A DNA stretch of 64,000 bases from the NCBI RefSeq assembly GCF_022539665.2, contig NC_081333.1:6818971-6882970 (forward strand), in the 5' to 3' direction. Positions within the stretch are counted from its first letter, which is position 1. Every line of letters begins with the position of its first letter. The translations under genes and the position numbers were made by a program. The DNA is from Daphnia carinata. Taxonomy: Eukaryota; Arthropoda; Branchiopoda; Diplostraca; Daphniidae. Below the pieces are notes generated by a model that saw only the letters and a list, made by a program, of their open reading frames with translations, searched no databases and was not told where the DNA came from. Positions 39,934 through 51,400 of this stretch are shown here, piece after piece.

Positions 39934-42234
39934 ATGTCTGCACTTCTCATCTCTGCATCGTTTGGTATCTATTACAGGTCTTATGGAGGGAAGCAAAGAA
40001 CAACTAAAGTAATAAATTATAACATGTATTTGATGAATTAAAATTTATTTGACACATTCTTGTTCCAAGAAATCTTTGCTTGCTGATAGAAATGTGTCCT
40101 TCATACTGTTGCATTTTCTTTGATGGTAATAAGCTTCATGTCATTACTACATTACTAGGTGTATCCTCAGAAAATTACTTTTATAGCACACAGTTTGTTG
40201 TAATCAACCTTGTCTACATTATTGGAATGCTGTTAGCAGCATATTTTTACCTACCAGGTCAGTATACAAAGTAGTGTTAAGGCTGATTACGATTAACAAT
40301 ATAAATGTTTTCTATTTCAGTCTTTTATCAACTGCAACATGCAAGGGTGTATAAGGTAATATTTTTAAAAGTTTCAATGTGTGCTATACGATTAAAATAT
40401 AACATCATTAAAAAGACAATAGTATCTAGAGCTTCACTTTGGAGTTGCAACATGACTGGTTGCTATAATGTAGCATTTGTTACCCAGATGGTATTGTACT
40501 GTACATCGGCATAGCTTTATATGCCCGTGCACTTGCCCTGAATGCAGTGACTGAGCTTGACAAAATTGCCTCTATAATAGCTGTTGGAGTTGTTTGCAGA
40601 TTTTATTCCAATATTGGTGGGATGGAAGCTGTCCTCATTACTGACATATTCCAGGTATTGAGGCATTCTTAGTAATTTTTTTCCCTTAACAATTAATTAT
40701 CGCTTAATATCATTTGTTTTTATTTTACCGTTAAAATCAGTTTTGATGTTTTTATCAGTGATTTGCGTTTGTGTCAAAGGATCTATTGATGCTGGAGGAA
40801 TGAATAAAGTTTGGGAAATCGCTAATGAAGGTGGCCGAATTAAGTTCACTGACCTTCGTCTTGATCCGTCAGTTCGGCATACTCTATGGACCCAGTTAAT
40901 TGGAGACATCTTCACTTTTATTTCACTGTATACGGTCAACCAAACTCAGGTACCTCTTGCAATTGATATTGACGCGGAATTGGTGTAATCTTTTATAAAT
41001 GCGGTAATATTGTCTTACTAGATTTAAAGTCTCCTATCGGCTAACAGTTTACGTAAGCCTAACAATCCGTTGTGATTGAACTGGACGATGTTGACGGCGT
41101 TGAATTTAATTACATCCTTTGCCGGTATCTCAATGTTTTCACGTTGCACCGATTGTGACCCCCTAATGGAAACACATCCGTCCTCCCGATCAAGTGATAG
41201 GTTGACCTTTTGCATTACGATTACAATTGCCTTACTACAATTGCCTTTAGTTACTACCTTATTTTGTCGTGGATACAATGGGTCATTTGCCCGGTACAGC
41301 TGGCTTCTTTATATCGGACATTTTCAGTGGCTCTGTTAGTACCGGGAGCTCATCACTACACTCGTTGGCTGCCGGAGCTGTGCAAGATTCCCCTGTGATA
41401 ATTACATTTAAAGATGAATTCATTACTACCTTTTTTCCGCAACGTGAACATCACTTAATGTTGCATAGCCTTTTGCTTCAAGAAAACATCTGGCGCTCGT
41501 TTAGCGTGGGTTGCCCGAGTAGTCGCTTTGTTTTATGGAGGAAGCAGCATAGCTATTGCCTTTGTCGTTGAGTAATTAGGCGGTGTATTGCAAGCATCTC
41601 TAACCGTATTTGGGGTCGTGGGTGGACCGCTACTTGCCCTCTTCACCATCGGATGTTTTTAACGATCGTCGAACAAACGGTTTACTTACCAGTCAAGCCA
41701 TTGAATCCTAACTTCAGTTTAACACTATTAAATCTATAGGGAGCTCTTACTGGTTTGGTTACTGGATTGGCATTCAGTTTGTGGATTGGGTTTGGTGGTC
41801 CGAAGCCTGCCATTACACGTCTACCTCTAATAGACGATGGCTGCGCCGAGTTCTTGAACGTAGCAATTGATTCCACAACTGAGCCGTACCTTTCAACAGT
41901 TTCTCCTTCTGTCCTGCCAACAGTAGCCACGCCAACAGATGATTACTTCCCGCTATATCGTATTTCGTATATGTGGTACGCTCCTCTTGGATTTCTTCTG
42001 ACAGTTCTTGTTGCCCAAGCGGTCAACCGCATTGACAGATTAAGCGTTGAAAGGCGAGGCATATCAGGCCAAAGGATGAAAGAACTGCTCAGTCCAATGT
42101 TTCCGCACTTCTCATCATCTTCCAAATCCCAACTTACTGGTAAAATATGCTATTCACATTTGATTTCAAATGGAGGATATTTAATATTTTGTTGCCTTAC
42201 GTCGTCGTATTCTTTAGTTGACTCTTCGTTGTGA
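39934..42234 (+). pseudogene. SLC5-type sodium/solute symporter pseudogene
   Basis: Remnant of a sodium-coupled monocarboxylate or multivitamin transporter-like gene (SLC5A6/8/12 group). Recognisable pieces in order: 39934-40008 (ISASFGIYYRSYGGKQRTTK), 40072-40122 (SLLADRNVSF), 40137-40256 (TTLLGVSSENYFYSTQFVV), 40320-40354 (VFYQLQHARVYK), 40490-40653 (VLYIGIALYARALALNAVT, then FYSNIGGMEAVLITDIFQ), 40741-40948, about 41023-41400 (SLLSANSLRK, then DTMGHLPGTAGFFISDIFSG) and 41738-42140 (GLVTGLAFSLWIGFGGPKP, YRISYMWYAPLGFL). Adjacent blocks sit in different frames without splice sites between them, with in-frame stops, for example in the 40100-40140 and 41060-41300 stretches. Several GT-AG introns persist, so it is a decayed duplicate or unitary pseudogene, not a retrocopy. 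Local assembly error is the alternative. Confidence 0.82.
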
Positions 42235-43056
42235 AACTTACGAGGAAAAACAGAGCCACGTAAACCAAACTGTATCGAAAATTTGAAGGCCTTTCCGACC
42301 TCAGGAATTATTTCTGTTGTAGTTTTAAAACCTCAACTAAAAACCCTCGGAAAGAATCTTACCAACTGGAAACCAGTTCATAGCAAATTCATTGAATTTT
42401 GAAATCCACACAGAAGTTATTTTAAATATTTTATATTAAATATTTTATATTAAACCTTCAGTGCAATAGTATGTAGAAACATACAGTTCTGCGGTTTAAT
42501 GTGAAGTTAAGTGTGACCTTGTGGGGTTAAACTTAAACTTAACTTAAACTTTTGAGATTGATCGATGATCGGATTGGCCATTTAAAAAATGATCATGATT
42601 AATTTCATTTTTAGCGATTAATCTTTCTACCATCTAGGGGAAAGTCTGTTTCCGACTTATTGTTTTGTGTAAACCATAAAACCGCGGTGCAAACCGTAAA
42701 AAAACCTGGTGAAACCGCGGTGCGATTTGTTGGGAAAAAACGGCAAACCGAACCGCTCCGGTTTGTCTTTTTTTTCATCGCACGACTCGGCAAAAATCGT
42801 GCCCGATCGTCGCGGAGTCGATTGCAAATGCATTCGAACGCCCTGGCTATTAAGTTTTAGGCGAAGTAGGGATTGCGGGTTAATTGGCAGTTATTACAGT
42901 AGGCCACGGTCTCGCCCGTGCTTTGAGATGTTTCATTAAATATCGTCTGCTTTCGTGTTTTGTTTTCTTTTCGCGTGCTTTCGTGTTTTGTTTTCTTTTC
43001 GCGTGCGCCCAGTGTAACGAGCACGTTTTGGACAATCATTTTTTAGGTGTGAAATC
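42235..43056. other. Intergenic and promoter region of DPH6
   Basis: 0.8 kb between the transporter remnant and the DPH6 start. It contains the degenerating end of the pseudogene, an AT-rich stretch near 42420, and the tandem duplication at 42951-43006 just before the start codon. Confidence 0.5.
42951..43006. repeat. Perfect 28-bp tandem duplication in DPH6 5' region
   Basis: Two identical 28-bp units (42951-42978 and 42979-43006) rich in T with a CGCG core lie 50 bp upstream of the DPH6 ATG, in its promoter or 5' UTR. Confidence 0.9.
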
Positions 43057-45537
43057 ATGCGAACAGTTGCATTAATAAGTGGAGGGAAAGATAGTTGTTA
43101 CAATATTTTGCAATGTATAGCTGCTGGTCATGAAATTGTAGCTCTAGCAAATCTCCATCCACCTAGTAATAATGACAATGGTTATAATACTCCATTGGTT
43201 GATGAGATGGACAGCTACATGTACCAAACAGTGGGACATGATGCCATAGCACTGTATTCCGAAGCTACAGGCCTACCGTTGTATCGTGAAACCATCAGAG
43301 GCAAAAGTGTCCATCAAGGTTCTGACTACATATTTAGTAGTCAAGAAGATGAAGTAGAAGATTTGTATAGACTTTTAGTTCGTGTCAAAGAGGCTGAAGC
43401 TGTTGAAGCAGTTTCTGTTGGAGCTATTCTGTCCAATTACCAGCGTGTTAGAGTTGAAAATGTGTAAAATGTCTAAAAATAGTCATGATTATGATTTTTT
43501 TTATATTCAATTTTTCCCAATTTTTTCTTGTATAGCTGTAGCAGACTTGGTTTAGTATCACTGAGCTATTTGTGGCAGAGGGACCAAGAAGAACTATTAG
43601 AAGAAATGATTAAAAGTGGCATGAATGCCATACTAATAAAAGTTGCTGCGCTTGGCCTTGATCCTAAAAAACATCTTGGCAGATCCCTCCAACATTGCCA
43701 GCATGAACTGATAAAGCTGGTATTACACCTGTTACATTTTTATTTATCACACCAAAGATGGTTCTCTATTAAATGAAACATTTTTTGTCAATTAGAAAGG
43801 AAAATTTGGTTTGAATGTATGTGGAGAGGGGGGTGAGTATGAAACCCTTACACTGGACTGCCCCATCTTCAGAAAAGTGATTGTTGTGTAAGTCTTGTAG
43901 TGACTATAAATGTAGTGTATTTAAATTGTATACAACTTTGATGGTTACAGAGAGGAATCAGAAACTGTTCTGCATTCTAAGGATCCATTTGCCCCAGTAG
44001 CTTACTTGAAATTCCCCAAGCTCTCTCTCGCCGACAAGGTATGGAAAACTGGCTGACACGGGAAGTTGTTGAGCTGCCATAAGTCTTAACTATGCATTTT
44101 TCATCTCTAAGGAACCTTCTTCAACTCTGGATTTTGATCTGGTACGAAAACCTGAAGACTTCTGTCGCATTGAATTAGATAGTCACTATGACGAAAAACC
44201 TCCAGATGTTTCGCCTGATCGTGTATTCAAGAATGCTGACATGGTTTCATTCCTCGGAAGTAGTCAGAGCAATTCTGGAATTATCTTCATTAGCGGATTG
44301 GTGGTTGATTCGGAATCTGATTTTAAAGACGTGATGAATGTTCTTCAAGGTTTGAGAACTATTCATATTTCTTTCATCCGATCATTTTAAATGTTTTCTA
44401 AAAAAACTAGGTATTATCGAAAACCACGGCTCTGATATGAAAGCTCTCTTATCTGTTTGCTTGTACGTAAGGGACATGGCTGATTATCCTCGAATTAATA
44501 ACATTTATGGCCAATACTTTGATTTGAACCCACCTGCGCGAGTATGTGTAGAAGTGCCGATTGCATGCTATGCTATAATTGAAGCGTCGGCAACTTTATC
44601 GGTCGATCTCAAACGTTCCCTTCACGTTCAAAGCATTTCTCATTGGGCACCTGCTAACATTGGACCGTACAGCCAATGTGTGTTAGTATGTATACTTTTA
44701 CTTCATCCTGATAACTATCATTAAATAATAACATTGATTCTTTATATTCTGCTCATACAGACAGGTGATTTGTTCGCAATGTCAGGACAAATTGGTCTTA
44801 TACCTGGCTCAATGAGTTTTCCGAAACCTGCCAACTTTGTTGCAGAATGTCGCCTTGCCCTCCGTCATGTGGCCCGTGTTCTCTGCGCGATGGATGCAAA
44901 CGTTTCTCTCTTTAAGGCGTTACAAGTATGTTTTGCAATTCAGCCCTTTGCACAGTACGTTGTTCATTTACTGCTACTTCAATTTTAAAGGTTGTGTGCT
45001 TTGTCTGCGATGCGATTCATATTGCTGCAGCCAAAGTAGTATGGACAGAGTACGGCGGTGATCCGCATCAGCCAATCGCTTTCGTCATCGCTCGTAGTTT
45101 GCCCAGGAACGCTTTGGTTGAATGGCAAGTGTGGACTCACAGGGTTAAGGGATCCACCGAGAAGCTAACGGTAATGGTGTCACCATCGAAGAAAGCCGGG
45201 CATATTTATGTGACGAACTGTGAAGAAGCGACCGCTCTCGTGTGTCAATTAAGTGCGCATATCGTGATATTTCTTCTGTTTGCATTACGTGTTATTTAAC
45301 TGTTTTCCACTTCAAGGTAACATTCCCGCCGATGCGAAAGAATGGAGAACACTCTACCAGAGGCTTGCCCAACAATTGGGCCAAAATCATGCACTAAGAA
45401 TCTTTTACAAGAGCGAGAATGATTTCCAATTAAAAATGTTAAACAACATATTTCCTGAGTCCATCGCGACAACTTTAATCCCTGTTTGTGGATTAGAAAC
45501 AGGACAAGCTGCCCTTATTTGCGGTATAAACGTTTAA
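43057..45537 (+). CDS. DPH6: Diphthine--ammonia ligase with C-terminal RidA-like domains
   Basis: Cytosolic ATP-dependent enzyme that amidates diphthine to diphthamide on elongation factor 2. Exons are 43057-43463, 43536-43719, 43796-43887, 43951-44038, 44112-44349, 44411-44685, 44761-44925, 44991-45252 and 45317-45537, giving 643 residues. The PP-loop ATP pyrophosphatase motif SGGKDS is at residues 8-13, and the family motif CGEGGEYETLTLDCPIF follows in the N-terminal ligase domain. The C-terminal half carries two YjgF/RidA-like domains (for example QSISHWAPANIGPYSQCV and GDLFAMSGQIGLIPGSM). This long fused form is known from yeast and many invertebrates, whereas human DPH6 is short (about 267 residues as recalled). 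Convergent with PHF10, 117 bp between stops. Confidence 0.94.
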
Positions 45538-45654
45538 AGCCTTCAAAGTGGACTATTTGCATTTATTTCAAAAGGAAATTTTTCAGGACGACAGTCAATA
45601 TTAAAATTTAAAAAATTTTTTTTTTTATTTTTATAATTATAGTATTTTTTTTTT

Positions 45655-47846
45655 TCATTTTTTCTTCAATTTGGCTTGGGCTTTCTCAGTACATGAACGG
45701 AACGGACAATTCCACCGTCCCTCAGGTATGCTGCGCAATCCAACGCAATATGTATGGTAACCTCGATCACAAAAGTCGCAGAACAACATTTTCTCTTCAT
45801 CAGCTGGATCGTGGCATTGATCGCAAGTCTTGCAATCTATGAAACATTCAAGAAGTTGCTTGATGTCAATACGAAACGTAATAACTTCTTAACATACCGT
45901 TACATTCCCAAGAATATGCTGCTACTTGTGGCATCATATTAATGTCCAAATTCCAGCAACTTAGATGACCTAAAATATTAATGATGGTTGAAATCGCATC
46001 AACAGAAACGTTAGAAACTAAATCACACACCATCGGCTTGGCATTTAGCACAACGGACGAGTGGCTCAGGACGACCCGACTTATTTTGCCGTCTATCTCC
46101 TCGGCAAAGCTTACAAATGCCTGGCTGTCCGGAGTAAAGCGGGCGATCTTCCTCATCCGATTCCCCGTCGTCATCCGGGCTGGAGCTAGAACTGTCTTCA
46201 TCGCTAGAATCCGAGCTGAATATCCATAATGTTAATGGAACGTAAATAATGCTACGAAAAGAATGGAAATACCTGGAGTCATCTGAAGAGGAACTCGTAT
46301 CATCAGATTCTGTCTGACTTGCTATGGCGGAATCGGCTCTCGTGGGAGACCCATTTGTCGGCCGCCTTTTCCGCCTCTGATTATTGTCAGGCTGGTCAAC
46401 TAATGGTCCTCTCATTACTGTACCTATTGGTAAACAGTTGAGCTGGTAAGGGCTATAAGTTTTGAAAAATGATGAGAATTGCCCAGGAATCACTGCGACG
46501 GGGTAAGGATCTGAGGGGGCGGAGATTGGTTTAAGCATAGTCGGTCGTCTCGGGATTTGCACTGTGAATGTCTGTAAGTCCAGGCAATGAAGGCGCTCTT
46601 CTACGCGTTCTTTATTGAACATGACGTTCCATTTGGCCGCAGCCTTGATAGCTCGCAGTCGCGGGTCGAATGGTTTTTTTTCTGCTGGAGCAGCAGGAGT
46701 GGCAACGGCAGTCACTCCTTTGGTCTTCGACTTATAAGCCTGTTCTTTCTTTTCACTTTGGGCTGCCAAGTATTCTTCGTATTTGTCAGGAAACACGTTG
46801 AAGAACAGATCAAGCACCTCGCAACTCAATAAAGCTGTCAGTCCAAGGTTAGCTTGTGTTTCATTTACTACATTTCGTTCTCGAAGCCAATCACGTTCCA
46901 CCATTTCCACCGGTCGACGCTTCATGTCAGGATACTTTCTCTTGAAATTACCTTTAATGGACAAATAGGAGATCACCTGTTCTTGTACCATCCATAGTTC
47001 GGCATTCGTGTCGTCACACGGCCAAGCGTACTCTACTAGTTGTGCAGCGGTAATCGGTGCTTGAGAGCTCGCGTCAAAGATTTCCCGACTGCCCAACTTC
47101 TTCTTAACGTTTGGAGTGCCTAACGTTTTCCAAGGAGATTCACTCATAACCTGCCCCTGTACGGGTGTACTGAATGTTGCTGATCCCCCAAATGAATTTT
47201 CTACACTCATTCTAGTATCTTCTTCCAAAACCTGAAACTTTGGGAGCCTCGGTCGAGCAGCTCCACGAGGGGTTTTGATTTTGGGTGTTCGTCCACCACC
47301 TCGTCCTCGCCCTCGTCCACGACCTCTGGTAGGGGTATTGAATACAGGCTCAGTATTATCTCCAGGTGTTTGTACATTGCTGTCGAAGGTATCGACATCC
47401 AAAAGTTTCTTCCGACCACGTCCTCTTCCTCTTCCTCTGACATGCTGGGCTGGTGGTGGAACTTTCACAAAATCAGGATCAGATTCAAATGGCAGATCTT
47501 TTGCACGACGTGGGAGTTTTTCTCTAGTGGCATTCAGATCATACACTTTACGCTTATATTTGCGTCTACCCACACCACCATCAATATTTTCTTCTTCATC
47601 TGCTCCTGGAGTAATGGAGGCTGTCGATCTATCTACATTGTTTGAATCAAGTGTGTTCAAATCGTTTGTACATTCATGAGAGCTGTGGCTTGCAAGGGAT
47701 AGGTCCTGTGACACATCACATTGGTCATCCAGTTGGCTGTCTTCTATTGTTTCATCTTCATTAATTTCTTCAAAACTTTGTTCCTGATGAGCTTGTATTT
47801 GGTCCTCTGTTTCATCGTGGGGAAGCATTTCATCATTAACTTCCAT
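45655..47846 (-). CDS. PHF10: PHD finger protein 10 / SAYP-like PBAF subunit
   Basis: Nuclear subunit of the PBAF (SWI/SNF) chromatin remodeler, orthologous to human PHF10 (BAF45a) and fly SAYP/e(y)3. Minus-strand exons are 47846-46273, 46214-46031, 45969-45898 and 45837-45655, giving 670 residues. The N-terminal 200 residues are acidic, followed by basic AT-hook-like tracts ([13 protein letters not shown] and [14 protein letters not shown]). The SAY domain lies near residues 285-500 ([63 protein letters not shown]). After a Ser/Asp-rich linker come tandem PHD fingers with CKLC...CAKC...CWN...CNDC and CDQC...[12 protein letters not shown]. The last three exons encode the PHD pair. The human-type residue order of the SAY domain makes the assignment secure. 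Confidence 0.93.
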
Positions 47847-48458
47847 AGTAAATAGTCAAATTTTCAAATGCGTCTTGAGATCTGTAATACAAAAAGTCGG
47901 TGTTTAACAATTCGTACCTTTGAATGTCCACTAACTACTAGGCATTAACAATAAAAATTTGATTCAACAATAGAGATTACTTGTAAATATCTCGTCAATG
48001 CGTATCTATATAAAATTGCGAGACGAATCCTAGTATTCTTATTTTAATTCAAATTTCTCGGCTTACTCAAGGATCAGAAAGAAAAGCTAAGTCAGTACAT
48101 AAACATTGCTAGATAACAAACGCCACCGGTTTTTCTTAATAATCGATTCCGACGATAACCAATACCGCAAATGTTTTGAGAAATGTTTTCATAACTTTTT
48201 TTTTGCTATATCAGAAATTAGAAGAAGTAAACTTTATTATTTTTAAAAAAGAAATATACTTTCTGTTATTTGTGAAAGTTAATGAACTTCTTAAAAACTA
48301 TATTGCTAAGAAACTGGTTTTGGGGAAACAAAAGATTACCGCATTTTTGGCGCCAGTGACGCCAGCTTACAGCCCCGGCCACTGAACCACACACTCCGAG
48401 AATTCCTAAAACCAAACGATATTTGTCGACATAGGCAGCATTTGCGTCTGCGCGAAAA
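47847..48458. promoter_or_regulatory. Bidirectional promoter region, PHF10 / POLA2
   Basis: 612 bp separate the divergent start codons of PHF10 (-) and POLA2 (+). Both promoters and 5' UTRs must lie here. No TATA box is convincing. A short GC-richer stretch lies just before the POLA2 ATG. That regulation is shared is inference. Confidence 0.6.
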
Positions 48459-51400
48459 ATGGAGGAACACTTGTTGAATGAGTTTGAAGAATTCGGCGTA
48501 ACCCCTAGTAAAAAAGTGTTGGAAAAATGTAAGTTAGTTTTAGGCCATCGCATTTCACAAAATGTTAAAATCCAGTTTAAGTTCCCGTCAATGTAGAGGT
48601 TTCTGTGCGATGGCGACCGTGAGTATTTTGTTAATTATGAATGCAAAAAGGGCAGAGCATGCTTCAAACAGACGTTTAATCTGGCAGCATAGACATAACC
48701 CCTTTGAATTAGATTTTTAAGAAACTTATGCTTGTTTAATGTTATGTTCTATTCATCGTTAATTATTTTTTAGGTATAGAACTGCTGAAAAAGTATGATA
48801 TCACTCCTGACACCCTAGTAAATCATTGGATTGGGTACACAGCCACTAAACTAAATGATGAAGCTCCATCGTTGGAAAACATGATCTTGTTTGAAAAAGA
48901 CCTTTCTAAAGAGTTATCTGCCAAAACAAAAGTAAAGAGCGAACCTTTAAGTGAATCCCCAATAATTCACAACATTACTACCATCAATCAGATGTAATAT
49001 CCAGTCTATGTATTCCTATATTTTTGTTAATTATAATGGAATTTTTATTTATTCATTCCAGAACAGAAGATGATGAACTTCTAGTAGGTTATGGAACACC
49101 TGTAAGAAAGGTAAAAAATTTTAGTTTTTTTTTGTTTGTAGTCTACTAAGGGTCTTTGGGAGATGGATTGTGTACAAGGTTGAAAAGAGCGCCTTTCAAA
49201 AATCTACCTGGCTCACAAAGCATCGTGGCGCCTTTTTCAAGGTCAAATATTCCCCCTCGACCGTTCGTGTGTCGCCGTGGGCGACTCGGAACCTATAGCC
49301 GCACACACATCTACCTGCTGACACAACTGCGTCCATTTATGCATTTCCCTCTTTTTTGTTCAGTTCCCTCAATTTCGAAATCGGTTGTCGAGGAAAAACT
49401 AATCAGGAAGATGGAAGAATTTTTTACCGATACGTAGTAAAGTCTCTATCCTGATGAAGTTTCATGCAAATGGTTGTACGGAACCTTCCAGTTTAAAATA
49501 TAGAATACTTGACAAAGAATCTGAAATGGGTGGAGATGGTGGTTCTCGTGTCCCTCCACTGTTGCTTCAAGAGTACGGGGAGGGGGAAAGAACTCTCCTG
49601 CGATTGGTAGATAGGAATTTCATAGGTAGGAAGAGAGAAGAGGCTTCCCTTCCTACCTTACCTTTGTGCGTGCGTGTATATAGCCTTTGGTGTGTAACGA
49701 ACCCTCCACCTCATTCACCCACCTCCCCCACGAGCGCGCACACTTACGCGTTCTTCGCTCTCTTGTCGACGTATGTATTTCTCTGTGTTAGTTCTGAAAA
49801 ACGAGAAAGTTAGTGCGCAGTCTAAGCCTTCGAATCACTGTAATCTTCGTAGTCTTCCAAACAATTCAACAAAATTGTTCAAACTTGTGCTTATTAATCC
49901 GTTTAAGCCAGGTGAAACATCAAGTCTAGACGATCTTGATCAACAGTCTCTTTGGTTTTACCAAGTTTTCCATTGTTGGAGAGTGTTGCTCGCTTGGCCC
50001 CTCCCTTTTTCTTGCGCTTTCCCAGGGACTTTGCCTCGAGCTACAACGGTCGTTTTCCCATTCCTCTCTCTTTGACTCGATCTCTCTCCCTCTTTTCTTC
50101 CTCACCTGTACACACACGCACGCACAACCTGGAGGAGGGGAGAATTTTTCTTTCTTTGGGAGACGCGCGTCTCAGTCGCCATTACTTGGTGTCGCTCAAT
50201 TAATCTTTATTTTCGTATTTTTGTCAATTGTACTGGCTTTTGTTTAACTCAACTTCGTTCGGTGGATATGGTTCTCGTGACATGGCTTTCATCGGCTTTA
50301 AATTCCGAGTGCACATGACTAGATCCATACTCACCAGACGAGGCCTGGGCAATCATCGTTTGGGCCGTGTTAAATTTGAAAGAACTGTTTGCTTTGATCT
50401 TGTGTCGACATTTTTGTGGTTGTTTATTCCAATTTTTTTAATGTGATGCAATTCCGTCGACCTAGGCGTTACGTTTATTCAATGAACAACTAAGAGGGGA
50501 TGACGGTGGAATTTTTCCGCGCGGGAAATCTACCCGTACTCCCCACTCTTGAACAATTGGGAGTTTTCCCTACCCAGAGTAAAATAAAAACCGGAAACGG
50601 AAATGTGAGCGAATGTCCCCTCCATGTAACGATGATTGTCATTTCTTTTTCAGTGTAATTCTACGCCAATGACAGGTTTTTTCGAGTTGTTGATCGATTG
50701 GAAATTCCAACAGCGAGGGTTGGGCGCTCTCTAGGTGGGTCTGTTTCTAGTGCATGTGTTTCCTCAGCACGACTGTTCATGACTAGATCCATACTCATCT
50801 AAAGGGACCTAGCCGTTCTACATTACAAAAATCGGATTTTATAACTCGTACATGATAATTCCACAATGTCGTTCAATAAATTATGTCGAAAATCTATAAT
50901 GAAATCATTTATTTGGTTAACAAATTGTCGAATTTTGCATTTTAACAGTCGTCGGTTGGAGCCAAGAGGACCAGCGGACTGGAAGGAACCCCTCAGAACA
51001 AGCGGCTGGCAGGATTGGGTCAGACGTACTCAGTGCACACTCCTTCTGCGTTCTCGCCTTCTACGTAATTAAGTTTTTATTATCTTCTCATAAGCCCAAC
51101 ATATAAATATGGAAAAAAAGGGCAAAAGGGAAAAAAAAATGGATGTTTCACTGGTCGAAATGAATAAGATCATCGACCGTTGCAAAATAGTAGTGAACCC
51201 AGTAGTTCGGTCCTTCTAGATCTTCATTCTTTCATTCCAATGTATATTACAATAGGCCTGGTACATCCAGCAAGTTTTCGTCACGTAACAACGCTGGTGA
51301 AATTGTTGTTAAATACCCCGCTGATGACGCAGCGATTAATTGGGCCAGATCCAACGAAACATGGGAACCAGATATTCAACTTCATGGCACTGCCGAAACG

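Noticed and set aside
47275-47679. 134-codon plus-strand frame opposite PHF10
   Set aside because: PRPRPRP-like repeats arise from the complement of the RGRGRG tracts of PHF10.
49156-50446. Several overlapping 60-120 codon frames inside POLA2 intron 3
   Set aside because: No homology, overlapping on both strands, and flanked by well-supported POLA2 exons.
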